A stretch of 15,112 nucleotides of DNA from Aestuariivirga sp. (GCA_020252385.1 JADCDC010000368.1:1-15112), one strand, 5' to 3'; shown: positions 5,866 to 13,704, counted from the first letter of the stretch. Program-made: numbers and translations. Notes: generated from the sequence alone by a model not told the origin.

Positions 5866-7785
5866 TCAGGCTTTGCGCGTCCCGTTCCAGATCGCCACCA
5901 GGCGTTCGAAGCGGGCCGCCATGTCGGCGGTGGCCTCCTCGTCGCTCATTTCGCCGCGGAGCCATTCCTTCGCGGCGTGGCTGAACAGGGTGCGGCCCAC
6001 GGCGAAGCCCTTGACGATGGGGTGGGGTGCGACGGCGGCGAAGCCCTTGGCCAGTTCCTCCTCCGGCGCCTCGAGGCCGAGGAGCACCACGCCGCGGCAC
6101 CACGGGTCGTGCTTCGCGATGACGGCCGAGATGTTCTCCCAGGCGCGTGACGTCGCCTGCGGCTCGAGCTTCCACCAGTCGGGCTTGATGCCAAGGGCAT
6201 AATGCTCCTCCAGCGCCCGCGCGATGGTCCCGTCGTCGAGCGGCCCATGCTTGCCGGCGATGATCTCGATCATCACCTCGCGGCCCACCTTGCGTGCCGC
6301 CTCGTGGAGCGTCAGCAGCTTCTGCGATTGCTCGTGCTTCAGCTCCGGGGGGTCGTCCGGATGGTAGAAGGACAGGCACTTGACGGTGTGCGTCACCGGC
6401 CACTCGACGAGCCGCGCGCCCACGTCCTGGGTGAACTCGAAGCGCAAGGGGCGCGAGCCCGGCTGTTCCAGCGGGCGGCCCACCCACAGGCCGAGCTTCG
6501 CCGCGTCGAACATCGCCTCGCGGCCATAGACGTCGTCGAGCAGCGTGCCGAAGCCCGGCGCTCCCTTCGAGACGCGCCCCACCGCCGCCATGGCGAGGCG
6601 CTTGAAGTCGTTGATGCGCGTGCGCGGTGCTCCCGCCTCATCCGCCATCTTCTCCAGCTGCATGCGGTGGTCGATGGCGAAGGCCAGGAGCCGGTCCGGC
6701 TGCTGGCGGCGGGTCGTGGCCCAATGCACGTGGTTGATCGCCTCGTCCTTCCGCAGCGCCTTGTGCGGGCTTCCGTGCTTCAGGAAATACTGGAGTTCCT
6801 CCCAGGTCGGGATCTCGGGCGAGCACAGGAGGCGCGACACCGCGAAGGCGCCACAGGCATTGGCCCAGGTGGCGCTCGTCGCGTGGTCCTCGCCCCGGAG
6901 CCAGCCGCGCAGGAAGCCGGACATGAAGCTGTCGCCCGCACCCAGCACATTATAGACCTCGATGGGGAAGCCCTTGCCCACGATGCCCTTTTCCAGCGCA
7001 TCGGGAATGGCGTCCGGATAGACGACGCAGCCCATGGGCCCGCGTTTCAGCACGATCACGGCCTTTGAGAGCGACCGAATGATGTTGAGCGCCTCGAGCG
7101 TGTCCTCGCTGCCCGCCGCGATGTGGACTTCCTCTTCCGTGCCGACGATCAGGTCGCAATCGGGAAGGATGGTCTTCAGGTGCTCCGACACCTTGTCCGA
7201 GCGGATGTAGCGCTCCTCGCCCGCGCCATGGCCCGCAAGACCCCAGAGGTTGGGCCGGTAATCGATGTCGAGGATCACCTTCGCGCCATTGGCCCTCGCA
7301 ATCCGCATGGCCTTGCGCTGTGCGGCATCGGTGTGGGGGGTGGCGAAATGCGTGCCCGTCACCAGCACGGCCGCGGCGGAGCAGATGAAATCCGCGTCGA
7401 TGTCCGCTTCGGAAAGGGCGGAATCAGCACAGTTGTCGCGGTAGAAGATGAGCGGGAAGGTCTTGTCGTTCTCGACCGACAGAAGCACGAGCGAGGTGAG
7501 CCGCTTTGGGTCGGTGGCGATGCCGTCGAGGGCAACACCCTCGCGCGCCATCTGCTCCTTCACGTAGCGCCCCATCTGCTCGTCGCCCACGCGGGTGATG
7601 AGGCCCGAGCGCAGCCCCAGCCTGGCCGTGCCGATGGCGATGTTGGACGGGCAGCCGCCGACCGACTTGGCGAAGGACGTCACGTCCTCGAGCCGTGAGC
7701 CGATCTGCTGGCCATAGAGGTCGACGGAGCACCGCCCGATGGTGATGACGTCCAACCGCCTTTGGGGGATTGAACCGGGTGTCAT
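5866..7785 (-). CDS. iolC: 5-dehydro-2-deoxygluconokinase fused to a DUF2090 aldolase-like domain
   Basis: Myo-inositol catabolism enzyme. The N-terminal PfkB kinase (about residues 10-335) phosphorylates 5-dehydro-2-deoxygluconate. It shows VGGCPSNIAIGTARLG (42-57) and GAGDSFMSG (282-290) with the catalytic Asp285. The C-terminal half (about 350-639) is a DUF2090 domain (LLAFAIDHRMQLEKMADEAG at its start), which in annotation of this fusion family is assigned as the following aldolase, splitting the phosphorylated product. The 639-residue length is normal for the fused form. The start at ATG 7785-7783 follows GGAGATCAGC and gives MTPGSIPQRRLDVITIGR; a longer frame from a TTG at 7839 is rejected. 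The gene is divergent from the inositol dehydrogenase gene and shares a control region with IolR-like sites. iolD, iolE and iolB do not follow; the ribosomal operon promoter does. Confidence 0.93.
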   Translation of the reverse strand: MTPGSIPQRRLDVITIGRCSVDLYGQQIGSRLEDVTSFAKSVGGCPSNIAIGTARLGLRSGLITRVGDEQMGRYVKEQMAREGVALDGIATDPKRLTSLVLLSVENDKTFPLIFYRDNCADSALSEADIDADFICSAAAVLVTGTHFATPHTDAAQRKAMRIARANGAKVILDIDYRPNLWGLAGHGAGEERYIRSDKVSEHLKTILPDCDLIVGTEEEVHIAAGSEDTLEALNIIRSLSKAVIVLKRGPMGCVVYPDAIPDALEKGIVGKGFPIEVYNVLGAGDSFMSGFLRGWLRGEDHATSATWANACGAFAVSRLLCSPEIPTWEELQYFLKHGSPHKALRKDEAINHVHWATTRRQQPDRLLAFAIDHRMQLEKMADEAGAPRTRINDFKRLAMAAVGRVSKGAPGFGTLLDDVYGREAMFDAAKLGLWVGRPLEQPGSRPLRFEFTQDVGARLVEWPVTHTVKCLSFYHPDDPPELKHEQSQKLLTLHEAARKVGREVMIEIIAGKHGPLDDGTIARALEEHYALGIKPDWWKLEPQATSRAWENISAVIAKHDPWCRGVVLLGLEAPEEELAKGFAAVAPHPIVKGFAVGRTLFSHAAKEWLRGEMSDEEATADMAARFERLVAIWNGTRKA

Positions 7786-8066
7786 GCTGATCTCCGAAAT
7801 CGTCTGTCTAATCTTGACAACACGAAACAATAATTCCAAACCTGAGTCAAATCAGAATGTTTGTTCTGCGTCGAGGGGCGTCAGAAACCTCAAAATGACA
7901 GGCTCGGCTGACAGAAACTGCCGGGAGACTTGCTTGACGGTGCCTTGGAGATGTTTTCGGAATAGCGATTCCAGAGCGTCCGGACTCTACAAAACGGCAA
8001 CATACAGCTAAGAAATAAGCATCGTTCTGCATCGCGCAGCAACGCAATTGGCGACGGAGAAATGGA
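7786..8066. promoter_or_regulatory. Divergent inositol-gene control region with IolR-like sites
   Basis: This 281-bp AT-richer gap separates iolC and the inositol dehydrogenase gene. On the minus strand TTGACT (7850-7845) could be the iolC -35, with a weak TTTCGT 17 bases on. A 7/8 match to the IolR motif, GAAA-N6-TTCC (7824-7837), falls between them. On the plus strand TTGACG (7934-7939) could be the dehydrogenase -35, and the perfect operator at 7959-7972 would overlap its -10. The dehydrogenase start is preceded by GGAG about eight bases upstream. The -10 boxes are weak, so the exact promoters are uncertain. Confidence 0.5.
7959..7972. promoter_or_regulatory. Predicted IolR operator, GGAA-N6-TTCC
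   Basis: GGAATAGCGATTCC is a perfect match to the palindromic GGAA-N6-TTCC motif that I recall being described for the RpiR-type repressor IolR in front of inositol genes of Sinorhizobium meliloti. Its position just downstream of a TTGACG box in front of an inositol dehydrogenase gene suits repression relieved by an inositol breakdown intermediate. Binding is inferred; no iolR gene is in the window. Confidence 0.6.
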
Positions 8067-9056
8067 ATGTTGAGATTTGGGGTTCTGGGAGCAGGGCGGA
8101 TCGGCAAGGTGCATGCGCGGACGATTGCGGCGTCCGGCAAGGCGAAGGTCGCCTATCTCGCGGATGCGCTGCCCAAGGCGGCGGCGGATCTCGCCGCCGA
8201 GGTGGGCGCCAAGGTGGCGAGCGTTGAGGACATCATCGCGGCGAAGGACGTCGATGCGGTGCTGATCGCGACGCCCACGCCGTTCCACGCCGACCAGATC
8301 GAGGCGGCGTCCAATGCCGGCAAGGCGGTGCTGTGCGAGAAGCCGGTGAGCCTCTCGGTCGCCCGCATCGAGGAGTGCCTGAAGACGGTCGCGAAGAACA
8401 AGACGACGCTGATGATCGGCTTCAACCGCCGCTTCGACACGAATTTCGCGAGCCTGGAGAAGCGCCTGCGCCAGGGGGCGGTGGGCTCAATCGAACTCGC
8501 CACCATCATCAGCCGCGACCCCGCCCCGCCGCCCGCCGACTACGTCAAGAGCTCGGGCGGCATCTTCCGCGACATGATGATCCATGACCTTGATCTGGCA
8601 CGCTTTCTCGTCGGCGAAGAGTTCGTCGTGGTGAATGCGCTGGGTGCTGCCCTGGTCGACAAGGCGATCGGTGCCGAGGGCGACTGCGACACCGCGGCGG
8701 TGCAGATGCAGACGGCGTCCGGCAAGATCGCCGTCATCACCAACTCGCGCCGCGCCACCTATGGCTATGACCAGCGGATCGAGGTGCATGGCTCGAAGGG
8801 CATGCTGCGTGCGGGCAACGTGCACAACACCACGGTCGAGGTGGCAACCGCCGACGGCTTCCACGCCGACCCCATCCTGCACTTCTTCACCGAGCGCTAC
8901 GGCCAGGCCTATTCAGCTGAGGTCGTCACCTTCATCGACGCCGTGACCAACGGAAAAACCGTTGCGCCATCGGGCTTTGACGGCCTCCAGGCGCAGAAGC
9001 TCGCCGATGCCGCAACCGAATCCTGGAAGACCGGCAAGCCGGTGAAGGTGGCCTGA
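8067..9056 (+). CDS. iolG: Inositol 2-dehydrogenase (IdhA/IolG family)
   Basis: First step of inositol catabolism: NAD-dependent oxidation of myo-inositol to scyllo-inosose. The 329 residues have an N-terminal Rossmann fold (FGVLGAGRIGKVHART, residues 4-19), the CEKPVSL segment with the catalytic Lys92, and FRDMMIHDLD with Asp169 and His173. These match the Lys97, Asp172 and His176 triad of the Bacillus IolG with a small offset. The length and the ALPKAAADLAAEVGAK start suit the rhizobial IdhA type. It is divergent from iolC behind a perfect IolR-like operator and is followed four bases later by an SDR gene, so the two form an operon. A related GFO/IDH/MocA sugar or scyllo-inositol dehydrogenase cannot be fully excluded, but context favours the inositol assignment. 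Confidence 0.9.
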   Translation: MLRFGVLGAGRIGKVHARTIAASGKAKVAYLADALPKAAADLAAEVGAKVASVEDIIAAKDVDAVLIATPTPFHADQIEAASNAGKAVLCEKPVSLSVARIEECLKTVAKNKTTLMIGFNRRFDTNFASLEKRLRQGAVGSIELATIISRDPAPPPADYVKSSGGIFRDMMIHDLDLARFLVGEEFVVVNALGAALVDKAIGAEGDCDTAAVQMQTASGKIAVITNSRRATYGYDQRIEVHGSKGMLRAGNVHNTTVEVATADGFHADPILHFFTERYGQAYSAEVVTFIDAVTNGKTVAPSGFDGLQAQKLADAATESWKTGKPVKVA

Positions 9057-9060
9057 TCCC

Positions 9061-9891
9061 ATGAACAGCGACAGCCTCAAGAACCTTTCCATGGACGGCA
9101 AGACCGCCGTCGTCACGGGCGCCACCCAGGGCCTCGGCGAAGCGATCGCGCATCTCTTCGCCGAGCGCGGTGTCGCCCAACTGGTCATCACCGGCCGCAA
9201 CGCGGCGCGCGGCGAGAAGGTCAGGGCGGCGCTCGAGGCGAAGAAGGTGAAGACCGTCTTCGTCGCGGCCGACCTCTCGCGCATGGAGGACGTGCGCAAG
9301 GTGATCGCCGCCTGCGACGCCTCCTTCGGCCGCATCGACGCGCTGGTCAATGCCGCGGGCCTCACCGACCGCGGCACCATCTGGGACACCACGGAAGCCC
9401 GCTACGACGAGATCTTCGACGTCAATGTGAAGGCCCCCTTCTTCCTCATGCAGGACGCGCTGCACCTGATGAAGAAATCGAAATCTTCAGGCACAATCGT
9501 CAATATCCTGTCGATGTCCGGGCATGGTGGGCAGGACTTCATCTCGGCCTATTGCGGCTCCAAGGGCGCACTCGCCACGCTGACCCGCAACGTCGCCTTC
9601 ACGGTGATGCGCTACCAGATCCGGGTCAACGCCCTCAACATCGGCTGGATGGACACGCCGGGCGAGGACCGCATCATGAAGACCTACCACGACGCCGAAA
9701 CCGGCTGGCTCGAACAGGCCGAGGCCCGCCGCCCCTTCGGCCGCCTCCTCAAGCCCGCCGAGGTCGCCCGCGCCGTCGCCTACCTCTCGAGCGAGGAGTC
9801 CGGCATGATGACCGGCTCCATCATCGACTTCGACCAGCAGGTGCTGGGCACCGGCAACTCCATCCCGGAACCGCCGGAGGCCAACTGGTAG
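9061..9891 (+). CDS. SDR-family oxidoreductase linked to inositol genes
   Basis: NAD(P)-dependent short-chain dehydrogenase of 276 residues. It carries the cofactor motif TGATQGLG (19-26), NAAG (97-100), Asn122, and the catalytic Ser151, Tyr164 and Lys168 (YCGSK), so the active site looks intact. It starts four bases after the dehydrogenase stop, with GAAGGTGG upstream, so it is co-transcribed and probably under the same IolR-type control. The substrate is not readable from the sequence; the location suggests an inosose, another inositol isomer or a related polyol. The C-terminus (IIDFDQQVLGTGNSIPEPPEANW) extends beyond the usual SDR end and might contribute to substrate binding or oligomer contacts. 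The family is certain; the exact role is unknown. Confidence 0.93.
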   Translation: MNSDSLKNLSMDGKTAVVTGATQGLGEAIAHLFAERGVAQLVITGRNAARGEKVRAALEAKKVKTVFVAADLSRMEDVRKVIAACDASFGRIDALVNAAGLTDRGTIWDTTEARYDEIFDVNVKAPFFLMQDALHLMKKSKSSGTIVNILSMSGHGGQDFISAYCGSKGALATLTRNVAFTVMRYQIRVNALNIGWMDTPGEDRIMKTYHDAETGWLEQAEARRPFGRLLKPAEVARAVAYLSSEESGMMTGSIIDFDQQVLGTGNSIPEPPEANW

Positions 9892-10215
9892 CGGTTGCAA
9901 TCCGCGATGCCGGATGATGCTTTCGTGTAGCTGCGGATGCTTTTTCGTAGCTGCCCGATGACATCGCCGGATGCATGTTCCGGAGTTGGCGCCGGTCACC
10001 GGCAACCGGTGAGAGCGTGATGCCGGATGATGCGTCTGGTGTTGCGGCAGTCGCGTTTTTCGTTGCCGCCGTAGCCTTTTCGTTGCCGTCCGCCGACGCC
10101 GCGGATGCATGATGCATCGGTGCGCTCTGGTGGGTGGACAGCGGAGGCCGTCAAAGCGCGGCGACAACTCGGAGTCGATTGCACACGACAAGCCCGCGCG
10201 CCCGCCACCACCCAC
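9892..10215. repeat. Intergenic region with degenerate short repeats and small hairpins
   Basis: I find no credible gene in this stretch. It holds an exact 15-bp direct repeat GATGCCGGATGATGC at 9906-9920 and 10019-10033, and four imperfect copies of a TTTTCGTTGCCG-like word (near 9921, 9940, 10056 and 10076). It also has a hairpin TCACCGG-CAA-CCGGTGA (9996-10012) and a palindrome GATGCAT-G-ATGCATC (10104-10118). The minus-strand reading is Ala/Thr/Lys-rich (for example NEKATAATKNATAAT), but the frame is not kept through the repeats. The hairpin at 9996 could end the SDR transcript but has no T-run. Confidence 0.4.
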
Positions 10216-10289
10216 CCGTCATGCCAGCGCAGGCTGGCATCCCGCTTTGGGCGGATGAAGCTGGACCCCAGCCTTCGCTGGGGTGACGG
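10216..10289. repeat. 74-bp cloverleaf-like palindromic element
   Basis: Outer arms CCGTC (10216-10220) and GACGG (10285-10289) enclose three stems. The first is ATGCCAGC-GCAG-GCTGGCAT (10221-10240), the second a short CCGC-N5-GCGG (10242-10254), and the third ACCCCAGC-CTTC-GCTGGGGT (10265-10284). Very similar GTCATGCC...GGCAT...GGACCCCAGC...GCTGGGGTGACG sequences are, from memory, dispersed intergenic elements in many alphaproteobacterial genomes. It ends 15 bases from the stop of the restriction enzyme gene, so it may also act as a transcription end or mRNA-stabilising structure. It is not a tRNA. Confidence 0.7.
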
Positions 10290-10304
10290 ATTGGGGGTGG
10301 GGCC

Positions 10305-13300
10305 TCACGCGGCGCGGCGGAGGGCGAAGCGGGTGCCGGCGTCGTGGACGGCGATGAAGCCCATGCGGGCCATGGCGGCGAGTGTGGCGCGGACCTGCGG
10401 TTCCACCTTGCGGCCCTGGCGGAAGGTGACGGCAATGTCGGCGGCGGAGAGCGGTGCTGAGGAGGCGGCCAGCGCCGCCATGACGGCTCCGGTCTGTTCC
10501 ACGGCGCCCGAGGGGAAGGCGGACTTCGCGCGGGGCAGTGCGGCGGGGGCGGGGCCGAGATCGGCCTCGAGTTGTTCGGCCTTCTGGCTCGCCGTGCCGA
10601 AGCGGGGGATCTGGTAATCGGGGCGGAGCCAGCGGACATGGCCCTTCGCCTCTTCCGCCGCACGCTGCTTGTTGAGGGCCACGAGGCGGACGAGAATGTC
10701 ATCCTCCGAGAGACCGGTTGGCCAGCCATAGGCCTGCGCCACGGCCTGATCGAGCTCCTCATGCAGTTCCTTCAGGATGAGGACGAGGCCATTATCGCGC
10801 AACCGCTCCTCGGAGGACGACAGCGCCTCGCCTGCCTTCAGCTTCTCCAGCACATTGTACATCTGCGTGAGGGTGATCTCCGGATGATCCGCCTGCACCT
10901 GCTTGCGGTGGGCATCGAGCTTCTCCGCGATGCCCGCAATGCGCGCGCGGGTGAATTCGTCAGGATCGGGGAAGGGGAAGGGATTGAAAGTTCTTGTATG
11001 AAAATATCTAGGATCATTTCCGACTCCCAACCATCCACCTGAGCGCAGTGAGAATATCTCATGCGGGCGTGATGAGAGAACGCCTAGGCAGTAGGCGTCG
11101 GACAAACAGATTGCTACAGTGGTGCTCTCTGGAACACAGTCTGAGGGCGCAAAGATAAACACACGGTGCTTTCCCTGTCGAGCTGTTACAATAATTCTAG
11201 TTATCTCCTTCTTCGCTTCTCGTAGTTCTGTACTTGGTTGACCGAAGAGCCACCAATTATCCCGCCTGTACTGGATCTTGTTGTGCAACCGCTCTGGCTT
11301 AACCAGCATTACGAGGCGCTGATAAGTCGAAGGAAACTTGCTTCGAACTTCATCCGCGTCAAGCGGAAATAGGTCGAGAACGAGCAGGCCCCGGTCACGC
11401 TGATTCACGTCTCGCCCGATGAAGTATCTCTTCAAGAATTCGGAGAGCAAAGGGTCTTTCATTACTAAATTCTCTGCTTCTGAACGATCTACAATGAATC
11501 CATCACCATTGAGCTGGAAGCCTTTGTGGGCCAAGGCCCCATTAGCCACGAGCGATTCACAAGTTCCAACGTCAACCCCGATGGTTAGATCTGGGTTTAC
11601 TCGCCCCCTTGACGAAGTGAACTTCAGCTTGGGCTCATCTGTGTCCAAGTCCTCCTCCGCCACGACTTCGTACAGTACGCCGTCATGCGTACCCACTGCC
11701 GCAACCGTCATCGCGATCCGGACTGCGGCGGCCTGCTTCGTGGCCTTGGTCCAGGGGTGATCTGGAATCGCAAGCAGCAACGATATGGGCTGCCTAGCGT
11801 TGAGATGCCGTTCCACTGTGTGGCGCTGGAAGACCTGTGTGATGGAGTTTGTGGTAATGAGACCGAAGCGCTTCAACCTCGTGCCCTTGCGGGCGAGCAG
11901 TTCCGCCGCCTTGTTCCACCAGTACATGACAAAGTTTGCGCTATCGTTCATTTCCGAATGGGCTTGCCAAAGAGCCTCCACATAGTGATCTCCCAATTCG
12001 GTGCGCATCTCGTTTCCGCCGATGAAGGGCGGGTTGCCGACAATGTAATCCGCCTCCGGCCACTCCGGCCGGCGCGGGTTGATGTAGTTGCCCTTCGCAT
12101 CCACACCGTCATGCGCCAGCACGGCGTCCATCGTCCTTATGTTGCCGTAGTCGCGCAGCACCGGATCGCCGGGGAGGCCCTTGTTGTTGCGGATGTGCCA
12201 TTGCAGGTAGCCAATCCACAGCACGAGTTCCGCGATGTGGCGGGCGCGGGTGTTGAGTTCCAGGCCTAAGAACTGGTGCGGGTCGACCTCGTGGCGGTCA
12301 AGCCCGGCGAGCGCCTGCTGGCCGCCGAGGTTGAGCAGGGCCTCGACCACGTCGCCTTCCAGCCGCTTCATCAATTCGAGCGTCACATAGAGGAAGTTGC
12401 CGGTGCCGCAGGCGGGGTCCAGCACATGGGTGTTGTAGAGCTTCTCGTGGAAGGCCTGCACGAGGGCGATGGCCTCCTTCTGCTTTCCTTCACCGTTGGC
12501 GCGCTCGGCGGAGATCAGCACCTGCTGCCATTCGGCACGCAAGGGCTCGATCACTGTTGCGATGACGAGGCGTTCCACATAGGCGCGCGGCGTGTAATGC
12601 GCGCCGAGGCGCGAGCGCTCCTTGGGATCGAGGGCCTGTTCAAGCAAGGTGCCGAAGATTGACGGGTCCACCTCGCGCCAGTCGCGCTTCGCGGCCTGCA
12701 TGAGTTCGCCGATCTCTTCCTTCTCCAACGGGAAGGCGGGGGCGTGCTTGAAGAGATTGCCGTTGAACTGCTTCACCCTGTCGAGGGCGGCGGAGGCGTA
12801 ATCGCCCTTGTCCATCGCCTGCCACAGCCTTTCGAGTTCGGGCGCGAAGATGTGGGGCTTGTCGATGGCGCGTTCGAGGAGGCTGGAGAAGGTGTGTTTC
12901 GGCAGAAGCTCCACATCCTCCGCGAACATGGTGAAGATGCAGCGCATGAGGAAGGCCGCGACGTCCTCCGCCGGGAGCTTGCGCTGCTCCATGTGCTTCG
13001 ACACGGCGGCAAGCCGCTCGGCCACCTCGCGCGTGGCCTTGACCGCGCGGCGCGTGGGATCGAGGCTGTGCGGGTCTTCCCAGATGGCGCGGAAGACGGT
13101 TTGCGTTTCAGGCTTCGCCAGATCGTCGAGGTAGATGCGGAAGCCCTGACGGTCCGGGAACTGGGTGTAGTTGCGGCCCTTGCCGGTGAAATCGGCATAG
13201 AGCTCAAAGCAGTGTCCGACATCGCAGACGATGATGAAGGGCGGCCAGTCATGATCGGGCGGCAGATTGCGGGCATAGTTCTCCGCCTGCACGCGGGCGC

Positions 13301-13634
13301 TGTTCATCAGCGCGTCCCAGGCGCGCGACGAGCGCTCGCGCCGGGGCGTGGCATCGAGGCCGAGGAGCAGGTCTTGCTGCTTCCACTCCTCCTTCTGGAA
13401 GCGGGCGCGGGATTGCTTCGATTCCAGCACGAAGCGGCCGCGCCTGTAGAGATCGATGAAGTTGCGGCCCTTCTCGCCCTTCACGTCGAATTCGAACTTG
13501 TAGTCGCCGTCCTGCGGGCGCTCGAGGCCAAGGGCATCGCAGAACTCGAGAAGAAAGGTCTGCGACTGAGCCCGCTCGCCGCCGCTGGCGCCGCGCCATT
13601 TTGAGATGAAGGAGTGGGTGAGTGCTGCCGTCAC
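10305..13634 (-). CDS. MmeI-like (type IIL) single-chain restriction enzyme and adenine methyltransferase
   Basis: Predicted defence enzyme joining DNA cleavage and N6-adenine methylation in one chain of 1109 residues. The N-terminal nuclease has Asp61-x9-Glu71-x-Lys73 (IDLYRRGRFVLESK), the same spacing as in MmeI. A helical linker follows (about 180-390), then the methylase with DPACGTGNF (406-414) and NPPF (534-537). Residues of about 620-880 should be the target-recognition domain, followed by the conserved NPFPFPDP (884-891) and VRWLRP (1000-1005). MmeI has about 919 residues; the extra C-terminus (about 1030-1109) looks like a small winged helix. The start is GTG 13634-13632 with a weak ribosome-binding site, but SFISKWRGASGGERAQSQTFL is the expected N-terminus. 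No partner gene is needed or seen. The reading frame and catalytic motifs are intact. Its recognition site cannot be predicted. Confidence 0.88.
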   Translation of the reverse strand: MTAALTHSFISKWRGASGGERAQSQTFLLEFCDALGLERPQDGDYKFEFDVKGEKGRNFIDLYRRGRFVLESKQSRARFQKEEWKQQDLLLGLDATPRRERSSRAWDALMNSARVQAENYARNLPPDHDWPPFIIVCDVGHCFELYADFTGKGRNYTQFPDRQGFRIYLDDLAKPETQTVFRAIWEDPHSLDPTRRAVKATREVAERLAAVSKHMEQRKLPAEDVAAFLMRCIFTMFAEDVELLPKHTFSSLLERAIDKPHIFAPELERLWQAMDKGDYASAALDRVKQFNGNLFKHAPAFPLEKEEIGELMQAAKRDWREVDPSIFGTLLEQALDPKERSRLGAHYTPRAYVERLVIATVIEPLRAEWQQVLISAERANGEGKQKEAIALVQAFHEKLYNTHVLDPACGTGNFLYVTLELMKRLEGDVVEALLNLGGQQALAGLDRHEVDPHQFLGLELNTRARHIAELVLWIGYLQWHIRNNKGLPGDPVLRDYGNIRTMDAVLAHDGVDAKGNYINPRRPEWPEADYIVGNPPFIGGNEMRTELGDHYVEALWQAHSEMNDSANFVMYWWNKAAELLARKGTRLKRFGLITTNSITQVFQRHTVERHLNARQPISLLLAIPDHPWTKATKQAAAVRIAMTVAAVGTHDGVLYEVVAEEDLDTDEPKLKFTSSRGRVNPDLTIGVDVGTCESLVANGALAHKGFQLNGDGFIVDRSEAENLVMKDPLLSEFLKRYFIGRDVNQRDRGLLVLDLFPLDADEVRSKFPSTYQRLVMLVKPERLHNKIQYRRDNWWLFGQPSTELREAKKEITRIIVTARQGKHRVFIFAPSDCVPESTTVAICLSDAYCLGVLSSRPHEIFSLRSGGWLGVGNDPRYFHTRTFNPFPFPDPDEFTRARIAGIAEKLDAHRKQVQADHPEITLTQMYNVLEKLKAGEALSSSEERLRDNGLVLILKELHEELDQAVAQAYGWPTGLSEDDILVRLVALNKQRAAEEAKGHVRWLRPDYQIPRFGTASQKAEQLEADLGPAPAALPRAKSAFPSGAVEQTGAVMAALAASSAPLSAADIAVTFRQGRKVEPQVRATLAAMARMGFIAVHDAGTRFALRRAA
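10976..11987 (-). other. Low-GC block inside the restriction enzyme gene (predicted target-recognition cassette)
   Basis: Within the open frame, codons of about 550-887 are visibly richer in A and T. Two sample 60-base rows have 26/60 (11161-11220) and 23/60 (11461-11520) G+C, against 42/60 in a row of the same gene outside the block (12961-13020). The block starts shortly after the NPPF methylase motif and ends at the conserved NPFPFPDP motif, so it spans the end of the methylase and the predicted target-recognition domain. The change in composition suggests separate ancestry of this segment. Confidence 0.6.
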
Positions 13635-13704
13635 GAATCTGACGTTAAGGCATCAGAAATGCAACTGGAAGTATTTTATTTTTACCGTTTTGGAATGAGC
13701 GGGG
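13635..13704. promoter_or_regulatory. AT-rich upstream region of the restriction enzyme gene
   Basis: The 70 bases before the GTG start include an AT-rich run (13671-13692) unlike the surrounding GC-rich DNA. It probably holds the promoter of the restriction enzyme gene, but I cannot fix a -35/-10 pair with normal spacing. No separate controller (C-protein) gene or binding site is apparent. Confidence 0.3.

Noticed and set aside
7786..7839. In-frame extension of iolC from a TTG codon
   Set aside because: The extension covers the promoter and IolR-like site, and the ATG at 7785 has a good GGAG ribosome-binding site.
10216..10289. tRNA gene suggested by the cloverleaf shape
   Set aside because: There is no acceptor CCA context, no T-loop GTTCGA consensus and no plausible anticodon stem; the stems are perfect GC-rich palindromes instead.
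12744..13604. Plus-strand frame of 286 codons opposite the restriction enzyme
   Set aside because: This is an antisense shadow of the conserved nuclease and linker domains; no recognisable motif or independent signal.
10305..13634. BREX PglX or DISARM methylase
   Set aside because: The Asp-x9-Glu-x-Lys nuclease at the N-terminus and the overall order match MmeI-type enzymes, and no brx, pgl or drm companion genes are nearby.
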